Shown here one piece after another: positions 14,904 to 22,948 of a DNA stretch of 23,008 nucleotides (position 1 is its first letter; each line of letters starts with the position of its first letter). Source of the stretch: Methanobrevibacter sp. (GTDB lineage Archaea > Methanobacteriota > Methanobacteria > Methanobacteriales > Methanobacteriaceae); the NCBI GenBank assembly GCA_016838945.1, contig JADLKP010000010.1:1-23008 (forward strand), in the 5' to 3' direction. The notes below the pieces were generated by a model. The model did not search any database, had not been told where the DNA came from, and saw only the letters and a list, made by a program, of their open reading frames with translations. The translations under genes and the position numbers were made by a program.

Positions 14904-15755
14904 CTATTTTAATTTAGCTAATCTTTTCTCAAAGTATGCTAATTTTTTCTCATTATCAGCAAAGACATCACAAGCAGTCTCCAACACTCTGACTTCATTG
15001 TCATAATCATTCATTTTCCTATAGAGAACACATAATCTCTTATATGGAGCATCTTTTGCTTGTTTTGATTCGACATATCTTTCATATTCCTTAATTGCCT
15101 TTTGCAAATTAGCATTTTCCATTTCCTTGATTGTGCTCATTGGAATAACTTTTACAATAGCTTTTCCTGAAGCCTTAGCCTTTTTCCTTTTTTCAGCCTT
15201 TTTGATTGCCTTGTTACATGATTTCTTAAAGTCCTTGTCATCTTCACTTTTTCTTGCCTTCTTGATGAGTGCAATAGCATCATCAGTTCCCAAATCACCT
15301 AAAGCTTGAATTGCGGCTAACTTTACACCCCAATCCTCATCATCAAGGCATTTTGCAATGATGTCCAATTCATCTTCAGCTTGAAGTTCACCTAAAGCAC
15401 GAACAGCAACTTTTCTAACGCCGAAATCCTCATCATCCGCAGATTCGACAAAATAAGGAATGACCTTTTTATCTTCAGTTTCCTTAAGTGCAAATGCCAA
15501 AAATCTTTTATCCTTTCCTTCCACTTTGGCAAATTCCTCAATCAATTTGTCTACAGCAAGGTCTCCCATATTTCCAAGGATCTCTGCAGCCTTAAAACGA
15601 ACTTGAGCGTTCTCATCTTTAGTAACCTCAATTAAAGGTTCTATAATTGAATCATCACTAAGTCCAGCTAAACTTTCTACAGCCACTTTCCTAGCAGCTA
15701 CATCATCATCTTTCAATGCTTCAACAGCTTCTTCAATTGATAATTTTCCAACCAT
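14904..15755 (-). CDS. HEAT-repeat protein with C-terminal helical-hairpin domain
   Basis: The 283-aa protein has about five HEAT/PBS-lyase-type repeats in residues 5-170. Recurrent units read V-R-x-x-A-(A/V)-x-x-L-G-x-(L/M), for example VRFKAAEILGNMG, VRKVAVRALGEL and VKLAAIQALGDLG, each preceded by a D-D/E-D segment. A lysine-rich stretch (about 180-198) leads to a C-terminal part (about 208-283) with paired helices reminiscent of tetratricopeptide repeats (YKRLCVLYRKMNDYDNEVRVLE). Such proteins are scaffolds; HEAT-like repeats also occur in phycobilin lyases, but no such chemistry is expected in a methanogen. The ATG at 15755 has GAGGA six bases upstream. It diverges from the Lhr helicase gene. 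The partner is unknown. Confidence 0.85.
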   Translation of the reverse strand: MVGKLSIEEAVEALKDDDVAARKVAVESLAGLSDDSIIEPLIEVTKDENAQVRFKAAEILGNMGDLAVDKLIEEFAKVEGKDKRFLAFALKETEDKKVIPYFVESADDEDFGVRKVAVRALGELQAEDELDIIAKCLDDEDWGVKLAAIQALGDLGTDDAIALIKKARKSEDDKDFKKSCNKAIKKAEKRKKAKASGKAIVKVIPMSTIKEMENANLQKAIKEYERYVESKQAKDAPYKRLCVLYRKMNDYDNEVRVLETACDVFADNEKKLAYFEKRLAKLK

Positions 15756-15939
15756 AATAAATCCTCTATAAATAAAATCTTAACGAATAAAAATCATTAA
15801 TAATCTAAATGGTTAATTTAAAAATCTTTTTAGAATTGATTATTAAAAATATTTTTAATTTAATAATATTTAAGTTAAACTAATATTTAAATTAATTTGA
15901 ATGAAATAAAACTAAACTATAAAATAAATAAATTACATA

Positions 15940-16030
15940 ATAAGAAAATAAGTAAATTAAATAATCTAAATTGAAAACACCAAAAATAAGAAAATAAGTA
16001 AATTAAATATCTAAATTGAAAACACCAAAA
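15940..16030. repeat. Tandem duplication of 46/45 bp upstream of the helicase gene
   Basis: The segment at 15940-15985 is repeated at 15986-16030. The copies differ by one missing base in the second (ataatct against atatct). Each copy begins ataagaaaataag and ends ttgaaaacaccaaaa. The second copy ends 18 bases before the preferred helicase ATG and contains an in-frame TTG at 16016. Such near-identity suggests a recent duplication in the promoter or leader. Confidence 0.95.
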
Positions 16031-16048
16031 ATAATATTATTGATTTAT

Positions 16049-18649
16049 ATGATTACAAAACAAACAAAAAGCTATTCAAAAAAGCAAATATATAAAAATC
16101 TCCATCCTTATGTTAGGAAATGGTTTGAGAATAGCTTTGATGATTTTACACCTGCACAAAAACAAGCGATTCCTGAAATACATAAGGGAAATAACATTCT
16201 TGTTTCATCACCAACAGGATCAGGTAAGACATTGACTGCATTCCTATCAGTCATTAATGAATTAACAACACTTGCAGATAAGGGAGAACTCGAAGACAAG
16301 GTTTATTGCATCTACATATCTCCACTTAAGGCTTTGGACAATGACATTGAGAGAAACCTTGACGAACCACTTAGGGAAATAGAAAAGATAGCCCAAAAGC
16401 CATTGAATATTCGTAAAGCAGTAAGAACTGGAGATACAAGCCAATACCAAAGAACAAAAATGCTAAAATCCCCTCCCCATATCCTGATTACTACTCCTGA
16501 AACATTGTCAATCCTGCTTGTTGCCCCAAAATTCAGGGAAAAGCTGTCACATGTGAAATATGTGATTGTCGATGAAATCCACTCACTTGCCGAAAATAAG
16601 AGAGGAGTTCATTTAAGCCTGTCATTGGAACGTCTACAAGCATTGATTGGAGGGTTTACAAGAATCGGATTATCCGCTACAGTCAGCCCACTTGAAGAGG
16701 TTGCAAGATTCCTTGTAGGATATGAATACGGAACGGAAAGGGATTGCATCATTGTTGATATAAACTATCTGAAGGAATTGGATATAGAAGTGATCTCACC
16801 AGTTGATGACATTGTAATAGCTGACGATGAAGATACTAGAATGGCAACATATGCATTGATTGATGATTTGGTTATGGAACATAAGACAAGCCTGATATTT
16901 ACAAACACCCGTAGCGCAACCGAAAGATATGTCTATAATCTGAAAAAGCTCTATGGGGAACATTTCAACAACAGCAACATCATGGCTCACCATTCCTCAC
17001 TATCAAAGGAATCAAGGTTAAGGACAGAGGAAAAGCTAAAAAATGGAGAGCTTAAGGTTGTAGTTTCCTCCACTTCACTTGAACTTGGTATAGACATAGG
17101 TTACATAGACCTTGTAATACTGATCAACTCACCAAAATCCGTTTCCAGAGCATTGCAGAGAATAGGTAGAAGCGGTCACAGACTGCATGAAAAGTCAAAG
17201 GGAAGAATCATAGTCACAGATAGGGATGAACTTGTAGAATGTTCCGTGCTTCTTAAAAATGCAAAGGAAGGAAAGATTGACAATATAAGAATTCCTAAAG
17301 ACTGTTTGGATGTGCTTTCTCAGCACATTTATGGAATGAGCATTGAAAATCCTTGGGATATCGACTATGCATATGACATAATCAGAAAAAGCTACTGCTA
17401 TAAGGACTTGGATAAGGACGATTATGAGGATGTCCTAAGCTATTTGGCAGGAGAGTATGTTGAGCTTGAAGACAGATATGTCTATGCGAAAATTTGGATA
17501 GACTATAAGGAAAACACCTTTGGGAAAAGGGGAAAGCTCGCAAGAATGCTCTATTCAACAAATATCGGAACAATTCCAGACACTTCTTCAGTTGCAGTGA
17601 AATGTGACGGAGATGTTATCGGCAGGGTTGAAGAGGACTTTATGGAAAAACTCAAGAAAGGCGACAGTTTCGTTCTCGGAGGAAGAACCTACAGGTTCAA
17701 TTATGGAAAGGGAATGACAATCAATGTATCACCGGCATCAGGGCCACCTACAATACCTTCTTGGTATTCAGAACAGCTCCCTCTTGCATTTGACCTTGCA
17801 GTTGACATTCAAAGGTTCAGATATATCTTGGAAAGCAAGTTCCAATACGGAAGATCAAAGGAAGAGATTATGGAATTCCTCCACGAATACCTTTATGTGG
17901 ACGAATTTGCAGCAAACTCAATCTATGAATACTTCAATGAACAGTTCCTATATGCACAGATACCTCATAAGCAGAAACTTCTTGTTGAATACTATACTGG
18001 ATTTGGAGGAAGAAAATTCGTCGTTTTCCACAGCTTATTTGGAAGGAAGACAAATGATGCAATAGCAAGAGCCGTAGCTTATGTAGCAAGCGACAGGAAC
18101 AAGAGAAACATTACAATTTCAATCACAGACAATGGCTTTTACTTAAGTTCAGACGGCAAAATGGGAGCATTGGAAGCATTGAAAAGATTGACTCCAACAA
18201 ACTTTGAAAACATACTCATCAGATCACTTGACAAGACAGAAACCTTGGCAAGCAGATTCAGACATTGCGCTGGAAGGTCTCTCATGACATTGAGAAGATA
18301 TAAAGGCCATGAAAAGTCTGTAGGAAGACAACAGGTCAGAGGAAAGATATTGTTGAAGTACATTCAGGAAATGGACAATAATTTCCCAATACTCAAGGAA
18401 TCCAGAAGGGAAGCCACTGAGGATTATATGGACATCAAAAATGCAAAAAGGGTCATTTCGTGGATACATAGTGGAGAAATGGAAATAAAAACCATAAATA
18501 CAATCATTCCAAGCCCATTTGCATTCAATCTTGTATCTCAAGGTTATCTTGAAGTACTGAAGCAGAACAACAAATCAGAGTTTACAAAAAGAATGCACAG
18601 GGCGGTTATAGAAAAGATAAAAGAACAGATGGAAAACGATTATTATTGA
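16049..18649 (+). CDS. Lhr-type superfamily 2 ATP-dependent DNA/RNA helicase
   Basis: The 866-aa protein is a large-helicase-related (Lhr core) enzyme implicated in DNA repair and, in some archaea, RNA handling. Helicase motifs appear in order: the Q-like FTPAQKQAIP, Walker A PTGSGKT (about 54-60), YISPLKAL, TTPETL, the DEIH box (175-178), GLSAT, FTNTRS, STSLELGIDIG and motif VI QRIGRSGHR (370-378). A winged-helix region and the Lhr-specific domain fill the C-terminal half (for example SGPPTIPSWY and RRYKGHE). Its length fits archaeal Lhr. The ATG at 16049 is preferred although only a weak TTGAT is upstream; the in-frame TTG at 16016 lies in the duplicated repeat. Which archaeal subgroup (aLhr1 or aLhr2) needs a tree. 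Confidence 0.93.
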   Translation: MITKQTKSYSKKQIYKNLHPYVRKWFENSFDDFTPAQKQAIPEIHKGNNILVSSPTGSGKTLTAFLSVINELTTLADKGELEDKVYCIYISPLKALDNDIERNLDEPLREIEKIAQKPLNIRKAVRTGDTSQYQRTKMLKSPPHILITTPETLSILLVAPKFREKLSHVKYVIVDEIHSLAENKRGVHLSLSLERLQALIGGFTRIGLSATVSPLEEVARFLVGYEYGTERDCIIVDINYLKELDIEVISPVDDIVIADDEDTRMATYALIDDLVMEHKTSLIFTNTRSATERYVYNLKKLYGEHFNNSNIMAHHSSLSKESRLRTEEKLKNGELKVVVSSTSLELGIDIGYIDLVILINSPKSVSRALQRIGRSGHRLHEKSKGRIIVTDRDELVECSVLLKNAKEGKIDNIRIPKDCLDVLSQHIYGMSIENPWDIDYAYDIIRKSYCYKDLDKDDYEDVLSYLAGEYVELEDRYVYAKIWIDYKENTFGKRGKLARMLYSTNIGTIPDTSSVAVKCDGDVIGRVEEDFMEKLKKGDSFVLGGRTYRFNYGKGMTINVSPASGPPTIPSWYSEQLPLAFDLAVDIQRFRYILESKFQYGRSKEEIMEFLHEYLYVDEFAANSIYEYFNEQFLYAQIPHKQKLLVEYYTGFGGRKFVVFHSLFGRKTNDAIARAVAYVASDRNKRNITISITDNGFYLSSDGKMGALEALKRLTPTNFENILIRSLDKTETLASRFRHCAGRSLMTLRRYKGHEKSVGRQQVRGKILLKYIQEMDNNFPILKESRREATEDYMDIKNAKRVISWIHSGEMEIKTINTIIPSPFAFNLVSQGYLEVLKQNNKSEFTKRMHRAVIEKIKEQMENDYY

Positions 18650-18759
18650 TTTAAAAGATTCAAAAAGAATTATTTAGACCAATGCAGAATATTAAACTAT
18701 TAAAATGATTTAAAACCATTTACAGTTTAATATAGTAAATTTAGAATAAAATAAAAATG

Positions 18760-18776
18760 TTTAAATAGTATAAAAA
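18760..18776 (+). promoter_or_regulatory. TATA-like element of the nfeD-stomatin operon
   Basis: The blocks tttaaata and tataaaaata lie about 40-58 bases upstream of the nfeD ATG. They are consistent with a TATA box giving a leader of about 20-30 bases with the AGGAGGGTGA SD. The spacer after the helicase stop (18650-18817) holds no gene. Confidence 0.4.
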
Positions 18777-18817
18777 TATAGTTTATTTAATTAAGTATGA
18801 TTATTAGGAGGGTGAAG

Positions 18818-19243
18818 ATGTACTTGGAATTTTGGATAATGCTCGCAATCATATTTTTAATCGGGGAGTTGTTGACCGGAGGATTCTACCTATTGTCTAT
18901 AGGAATAGGATCAATAGCTGCAGCAATATTGAATTATCTCCAATTCAGCATTACAACCCAAATAATCGCATTCATTTTGATTACAGTGATTTTCATATTG
19001 ATTTCAAGACCATTATTTAGAAAATTAAATAGTAATCCTATTGATAAAAAATCAAATACAGAACGATTGATTGGGTTGAAGGCAAAGGCTACAGATGATA
19101 TCGATTCTCATAAGATCGGAACAATCAATGTGAATGGAGAAATCTGGAAAGCTATCTCTGATGAAATGATATGTGAAGGAGAAGAAGTGGAAATCATTGA
19201 TATAGAAGGGGTCAAGTTAAAAGTCAAGAAATTAGAGAATTAA
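18818..19243 (+). CDS. Short NfeD-family membrane protein
   Basis: The 141-aa protein has two or three hydrophobic helices in residues 1-65, with a GELLTGGFYLLSIGIGSIAAA region typical of NfeD. A C-terminal OB-fold domain follows (about 80-141, LIGLKAKATDDI, GTINVNGEIWKAIS, EGEEVEII, GVKLKVKKLE). It is the short form that lacks the ClpP-like serine protease domain of long NfeD proteins such as Pyrococcus PH1510. NfeD genes are regularly paired with stomatin genes, as here, and the products are thought to act together in membrane microdomains. The ATG at 18818 has an exceptionally strong SD (AGGAGGGTGA) two bases upstream. The last codons lie in the short repeats that fill the next spacer. Confidence 0.9.
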   Translation: MYLEFWIMLAIIFLIGELLTGGFYLLSIGIGSIAAAILNYLQFSITTQIIAFILITVIFILISRPLFRKLNSNPIDKKSNTERLIGLKAKATDDIDSHKIGTINVNGEIWKAISDEMICEGEEVEIIDIEGVKLKVKKLEN

Positions 19244-19350
19244 TTAATTAGAGAATTTATTAGAGAATTAGTTAATTAGATAATTAATTAAAGTCCAATA
19301 GTTAAAATTTGTTAATAATTTGTAGAATGAAACTTTTAGAAACTTTTAGA
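19231..19350. repeat. Short direct repeats between nfeD and stomatin genes
   Basis: Three copies of a ttagagaatt-like unit, mixed with ttaattaatt, occupy about 19231-19290 and begin inside the last codons of nfeD. Closer to the next gene the decamer aacttttaga occurs twice in exact tandem (19331-19350), directly before the AGGTGA SD of the stomatin gene. Confidence 0.75.
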
Positions 19351-19360
19351 AGGTGAAAGA

Positions 19361-20317
19361 ATGAACACCATAATATTAATTTTAATCATAATAATCCTTA
19401 TAGTATTCGCATCAAAAACCTTACAAATTTTGAGACCTTATGAAAAGGGTGTTGTAGAAAGATTGGGAAAATATAACAGAACCGTTGAAAGCGGATTGAA
19501 CATTATCGTCCCATTTGTAGAAACCATTAGAAAAGTTGATTTGAGGGAACAGGTAGTGGACGTTCCGCCTCAAGAGGTAATTACAAAGGATAATGCAGTT
19601 GTAGTTGTTGATTGTGTAATCTTTTATGAAGTCATAGATGCATTCAATGCTGTCTATAATGTTGCAAACTTCTATCAGGCAATTACCAAACTCGCTCAAA
19701 CAAACTTAAGGAACATCATCGGGGATTTGGAATTGGACCAAACCTTGACTTCAAGGGAAATGATCAATACAGAATTGCGTGAAGTCCTTGATGTTGCAAC
19801 CGACAAATGGGGAACAAAAGTAGTTAGAGTTGAAATTCAAAGAATTGAACCTCCAAAAGACATTGTTGAAGCAATGAGTAAACAGATGAAGGCTGAAAGG
19901 TTCAAAAGAGCTACCATCTTGGAATCTGAAGGTTATAAGGAATCTGAAATCCAAAAGGCAGAAGGGGACAAGCAAGCAAAGATTCTTGCAGCTCAAGCAG
20001 AGGCAGAAGCAATCAAACAGGTTGCAGATGCTAACAAATACCGTGAGATAGCTGTTGCAGAAGGTAAGGCAAAAGCTACTGAAATAACCTACAATGCAAT
20101 TCACACAGGAAATCCGACAAATGACCTTATTGCAATCAAGTATTTGGAAGCTCTTGAAAAAGTGGCTGATGGAAAGGCCACCAAAATCTTCTTGCCGACT
20201 GAAGTTTCAGGCATTTTAGGATCCGTTGGAGGAATAGCTGAATTGTTTAAAGAAGATTCAGACAAATCCAAAGATTCCAAACTTATGGAAGATATTGTGG
20301 AATACGATGAGGAATAA
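19361..20317 (+). CDS. Stomatin/prohibitin-like SPFH-domain membrane protein
   Basis: The 318-aa protein is a member of the slipin/paraslipin group (also called QmcA/HflC-like). An N-terminal hydrophobic anchor (about 1-22) is followed by the SPFH domain (about 25-185: RPYEKGVVERLGKYNR, GLNIIVPF, DLREQVVDVPPQEVITKDN, LRNIIGDLELDQTLTSRE, GTKVVRVEIQRIEPP). Next comes a long Ala/Glu/Lys coiled coil (about 185-245, AEGDKQAKILAAQAEAEA) and a C-terminal IFLPTE motif typical of the family. It oligomerises on membranes and scaffolds proteases and transporters. The ATG at 19361 follows AGGTGA. It is 117 bases after nfeD and 36 bases before the next gene, forming a likely three-gene operon. Confidence 0.94.
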   Translation: MNTIILILIIIILIVFASKTLQILRPYEKGVVERLGKYNRTVESGLNIIVPFVETIRKVDLREQVVDVPPQEVITKDNAVVVVDCVIFYEVIDAFNAVYNVANFYQAITKLAQTNLRNIIGDLELDQTLTSREMINTELREVLDVATDKWGTKVVRVEIQRIEPPKDIVEAMSKQMKAERFKRATILESEGYKESEIQKAEGDKQAKILAAQAEAEAIKQVADANKYREIAVAEGKAKATEITYNAIHTGNPTNDLIAIKYLEALEKVADGKATKIFLPTEVSGILGSVGGIAELFKEDSDKSKDSKLMEDIVEYDEE

Positions 20318-20353
20318 TAGAATTAGCTATTGAAGCCAAATAGAGGTGATATC

Positions 20354-20728
20354 ATGGCAAAGATGAGTTCAGTCCTATTGGGATTTATCTTAACATTAAT
20401 CGTTTATTTATTCTTTGGACGCTATGAATTCTGGGGTCTTTTGATTGTAGGATTCATAGTTGGATATGTTGCTCACGAAGGAATACTTGGTGGAATGTGG
20501 AATGCAGCGCTTGCAGGTGCATTCGGTACAATTGTAGCAGCATTCCTATTCATATTGCTCGTAACCATCGGAGGGACAGCATTGATGGGTCCTCTCGGAG
20601 GACTTACCGGATTTACCGTATCCGGCATTTCAAGCCTATTTGCAGTTATCTTCGAAATCATCAAATATATGATTGTTATGGGAATAACTGGTGCTGCAGG
20701 TGGAGCATTAAGCAAAGAGAAAAATTAA
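20354..20728 (+). CDS. Small membrane protein, DUF5518-like
   Basis: The 124-aa protein is almost wholly hydrophobic with four predicted helices and Gly-rich turns (VGFIVGYVAHEGILGG, AALAGAFGTIVAAF, GPLGGLTGF, GITGAAGGALSKEKN). The pattern resembles small DUF5518-type membrane proteins that are frequent in Methanobacteriales, but this is recalled, not searched. The ATG at 20354 follows a perfect GGTGAT three bases upstream; the in-frame upstream start at 20330 (a TTG) has no SD. Its position 36 bases after the stomatin gene suggests it belongs to the same transcript and membrane process. The function is unknown. Confidence 0.72.
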   Translation: MAKMSSVLLGFILTLIVYLFFGRYEFWGLLIVGFIVGYVAHEGILGGMWNAALAGAFGTIVAAFLFILLVTIGGTALMGPLGGLTGFTVSGISSLFAVIFEIIKYMIVMGITGAAGGALSKEKN

Positions 20729-20860
20729 AATTTTTATTAAATTATTTTTTCTTTTTCCTTATTCTTTTTTATATTTTTTCCTTATCCTTAATTCTTTATT
20801 CTTTAATCTTAATTCTCAATTCTTAATTCTTTTTTTACTTTTTAATTCATAATAATTTTT
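20725..20860 (+). terminator. T-rich terminator zone after the nfeD-stomatin operon
   Basis: A short aaaaatt/aattttt hairpin at the stop codon is followed by pyrimidine runs and a loose repeat of taattcttt-type units to about 20860. This is a plausible U-run terminator for the three-gene operon. No gene is seen between 20729 and 21015. Confidence 0.55.
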
Positions 20861-21015
20861 ATTATCTACTATTTTTTTAAAAATAATTTTTTATAGTTTC
20901 TCTTTTTATGAAGAAATATTAAACTTTAAATTATATGAAAAATAAAGATTTAATAAGATATTTTAAAAAAAACAATAATTTTGAGGAATATATAATTTTA
21001 GTTTTAGGTGATTTG

Positions 21016-21549
21016 ATGGTAGATGCAGAAAAGGCAAAAAGACCTAAAGGAAACAGAAATAAAAATTCGAATTTGCCGGATATAGATTTGAAATCTTTGA
21101 TATTCGGTGCAGCGGCATATGCATTTTTCCCACTTATATCATACCAATATGGTCAAGACATACTAATGGCATTTGCAGCTATTGGACCACTTTACATCGG
21201 TTATAAAGCAAAAACAAACTTAAAAGCTGTTCTTTTAGGGATTGTCGGTGCAACACCATTGCTCTATTTTGCCTATGGAGGATTTATAGGGCCTTACAGC
21301 CCAAGCGAAACAGGAGACCTGCTTACAGCATTGGTCATCCTTGGTCTCGGCGGCATTATGTCATTCTTCGGCGCTTACCTCTACAGAAGCAGAGCTAAAG
21401 ACATTGCAGAATACGAAGAGGCATCCAGCTACAAAGGAACCAAAAATGTCCCTATAAAAATGAAAAAAATGGAAGACAGTGGTAGCGTAACAACAAATAT
21501 CCGTAACCTCTTCATACCTCAAAGAAAAAAGAAAGATGATGACGAATAA
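21016..21549 (+). CDS. Membrane protein of unknown function (177 aa)
   Basis: I do not recognise the family. A basic N-terminus (AKRPKGNRNKN) precedes four hydrophobic segments within residues 27-125 (LIFGAAAYAFFPLI, MAFAAIGPLYIGY, AVLLGIVGATPLLYFAYGG, LTALVILGLGGIMSFFGAYLY). A charged, probably cytoplasmic tail follows, ending in RKKKDDDE. The ATG at 21016 has GGTGAT three bases upstream and is strongly preferred over an in-frame ATG at 20935, which lacks an SD. It is separated from the stomatin operon by a T-rich terminator and followed by a hairpin terminator, so it is probably a single-gene unit. Confidence 0.8.
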   Translation: MVDAEKAKRPKGNRNKNSNLPDIDLKSLIFGAAAYAFFPLISYQYGQDILMAFAAIGPLYIGYKAKTNLKAVLLGIVGATPLLYFAYGGFIGPYSPSETGDLLTALVILGLGGIMSFFGAYLYRSRAKDIAEYEEASSYKGTKNVPIKMKKMEDSGSVTTNIRNLFIPQRKKKDDDE

Positions 21550-21554
21550 AATTT

Positions 21555-21597
21555 AAAAATAATTAGAATTTAAATTATACTAAAAATAATTAGAATT
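21555..21597. repeat. 16-bp direct repeat, two copies
   Basis: The sequence aaaaataattagaatt occurs at 21555-21570 and 21582-21597. The second copy forms the left arm of the terminator hairpin that follows, so the repeat may simply be a duplicated terminator arm. Confidence 0.8.
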
Positions 21598-21627
21598 GAC
21601 TCAATTCTAATTTTTTCTCTTTTTTTA
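21588..21627 (+). terminator. Hairpin and T-run terminator
   Basis: A perfect 11-bp stem (aattagaattg at 21588-21598, complement at 21602-21612) with a three-base loop runs directly into a T-rich tract to 21627. It lies 39 bases after the stop of the 177-aa membrane protein gene. The converging purP gene ends at 21756. Confidence 0.65.
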
Positions 21628-21755
21628 ATTATAGCTTTTTAAAGCAATATAAAAATCAAATAAAAATAAGCTATTTTTCAAGAATTAGTTTTATAACTAT
21701 CGAACTAAGTGTTGGGATATAAAAAAAAGAAAAAATAATGAAAAGAAAATTAGGC

Positions 21756-22847
21756 TTATGTAATGATCTTTTCAAATCCACCGTTTTCGAGTGCCATTTT
21801 AATTTCACGTGCAACTCTTCTTCCCATACTCATACCTTCACCATATTTGAGGTAACTGTAGGAAGAACCTTCCATGAAGGTGTTTGTACCACCGTCAGTT
21901 CTTGCACTTGTTTCAAATACAACAACTTCAAGGTTATCGTTAACAAGAGTTTGGATACAGAATGGACCGTTTAAACCAGGTTTTACTAATTCTGCAGCAC
22001 TTTTAACTAATTTGTCACCGATTTCAAATGCTTGTGGAAGCAAGGATTCCCTCATTACAACAGGGTGGTTACCGGTAACAACATAGGATGGGCTAATGTC
22101 AATGGATAATTGGTCTTTAGCAGGCATTCTTACAAATCCATCAATACTGGATTCATATCTGCTGTCCATACCCATGAGCTCAACTTCATCGTTCAATGCT
22201 GAGTAGAAGTAGTGGATACAGTAGTTACAACCGGATACATACTCTTCAATGTGAGCTTGTGCCACATCTTCATCTTCAATCCATCCACGTTCTTTCATTG
22301 CTTCGATTTTTTCATTAAATTCTTCAGTAGATGAAGCTACAAAGTATCCTCTTCCACCTCTTGCTCCTGGGAATTTAACCATGACAGCACGGTCAATTTG
22401 TGAAGGGTCATCGTATTTCATTGGGATTCTGATTTTACCGTTTACGAGCAATTGTCTTTCCAAGTCCCTTTCAGCTTCCCATCTTAAGATATCCCTGTTA
22501 CCAAACATAGGTACATTGAACTTGTCTTCAACATTGTCCAAACCTGCATATGCAACAAAGGATCCATGAGGGATAACAATTGCATTCATATCTCTTAATT
22601 TTTGTTGAACATCTTCATTTACAATGTCTTCAAATTTATCGACAATGATATATTCATCTGCAACATCAAAACGTTGATAAGGTACCTCCCTACCCTTTGC
22701 ACAGACAATAGCAGTTCTAAATCCTTCTTGTTTAGCACCATTAAGAATATGTAAAGAAGTGTGACTGCCTAAAGTAGCAATGGTAATGTTGTCTTTATCA
22801 TACCCTTCCAAAATCTCCAATATTTTTTCTTTACTAACTTTTCCCAT
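21756..22847 (-). CDS. purP: FAICAR synthetase PurP (formate-dependent)
   Basis: PurP is the archaeal ATP-grasp enzyme that formylates AICAR to FAICAR with formate and ATP, replacing the folate-dependent step of bacterial purine synthesis. The 363-aa protein has the expected length and motifs: GSHTSLHILNGAKQEGF near residue 28, AKGREVPYQRF (50-60), VIPHGSFVAY, FGNRDILRWE, the ATP-binding VKFPGARGGRGYF (157-169), HIEEYVSGCNY, GPFCIQT, and the C-terminal FETSARTDGGTN, which carries acidic metal ligands typical of ATP-grasp enzymes. The ATG at 22847 follows AGGAGATT by four bases. TATA-like DNA lies about 50-60 bases upstream (near 22900). Its presence is a strong archaeal marker for the window. 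Confidence 0.96.
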   Translation of the reverse strand: MGKVSKEKILEILEGYDKDNITIATLGSHTSLHILNGAKQEGFRTAIVCAKGREVPYQRFDVADEYIIVDKFEDIVNEDVQQKLRDMNAIVIPHGSFVAYAGLDNVEDKFNVPMFGNRDILRWEAERDLERQLLVNGKIRIPMKYDDPSQIDRAVMVKFPGARGGRGYFVASSTEEFNEKIEAMKERGWIEDEDVAQAHIEEYVSGCNYCIHYFYSALNDEVELMGMDSRYESSIDGFVRMPAKDQLSIDISPSYVVTGNHPVVMRESLLPQAFEIGDKLVKSAAELVKPGLNGPFCIQTLVNDNLEVVVFETSARTDGGTNTFMEGSSYSYLKYGEGMSMGRRVAREIKMALENGGFEKIIT

Positions 22848-22948
22848 TTTTAATCTCCTGAATAAATTTATCAGAAATGAATCATAAATATAACGAAATA
22901 TTTATAGATAATTATATTATATTTTTATAAACTTATAAAGTTTTATTA

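Noticed and set aside
15940..16030. Insertion-sequence end or attachment-site duplication
   Set aside because: The copies are directly tandem with nothing between them, and no transposase or integrase gene is in the window.
17724..18065. A 113-codon plus-strand frame inside the helicase gene
   Set aside because: It is out of frame within an intact helicase, lacks an SD and has no recognisable motif.
19751..20104. A 117-codon minus-strand frame with many Cys and Phe inside the stomatin gene
   Set aside because: It is antisense to the Ala/Glu/Lys coiled coil, and the odd composition is a reverse-strand artefact.
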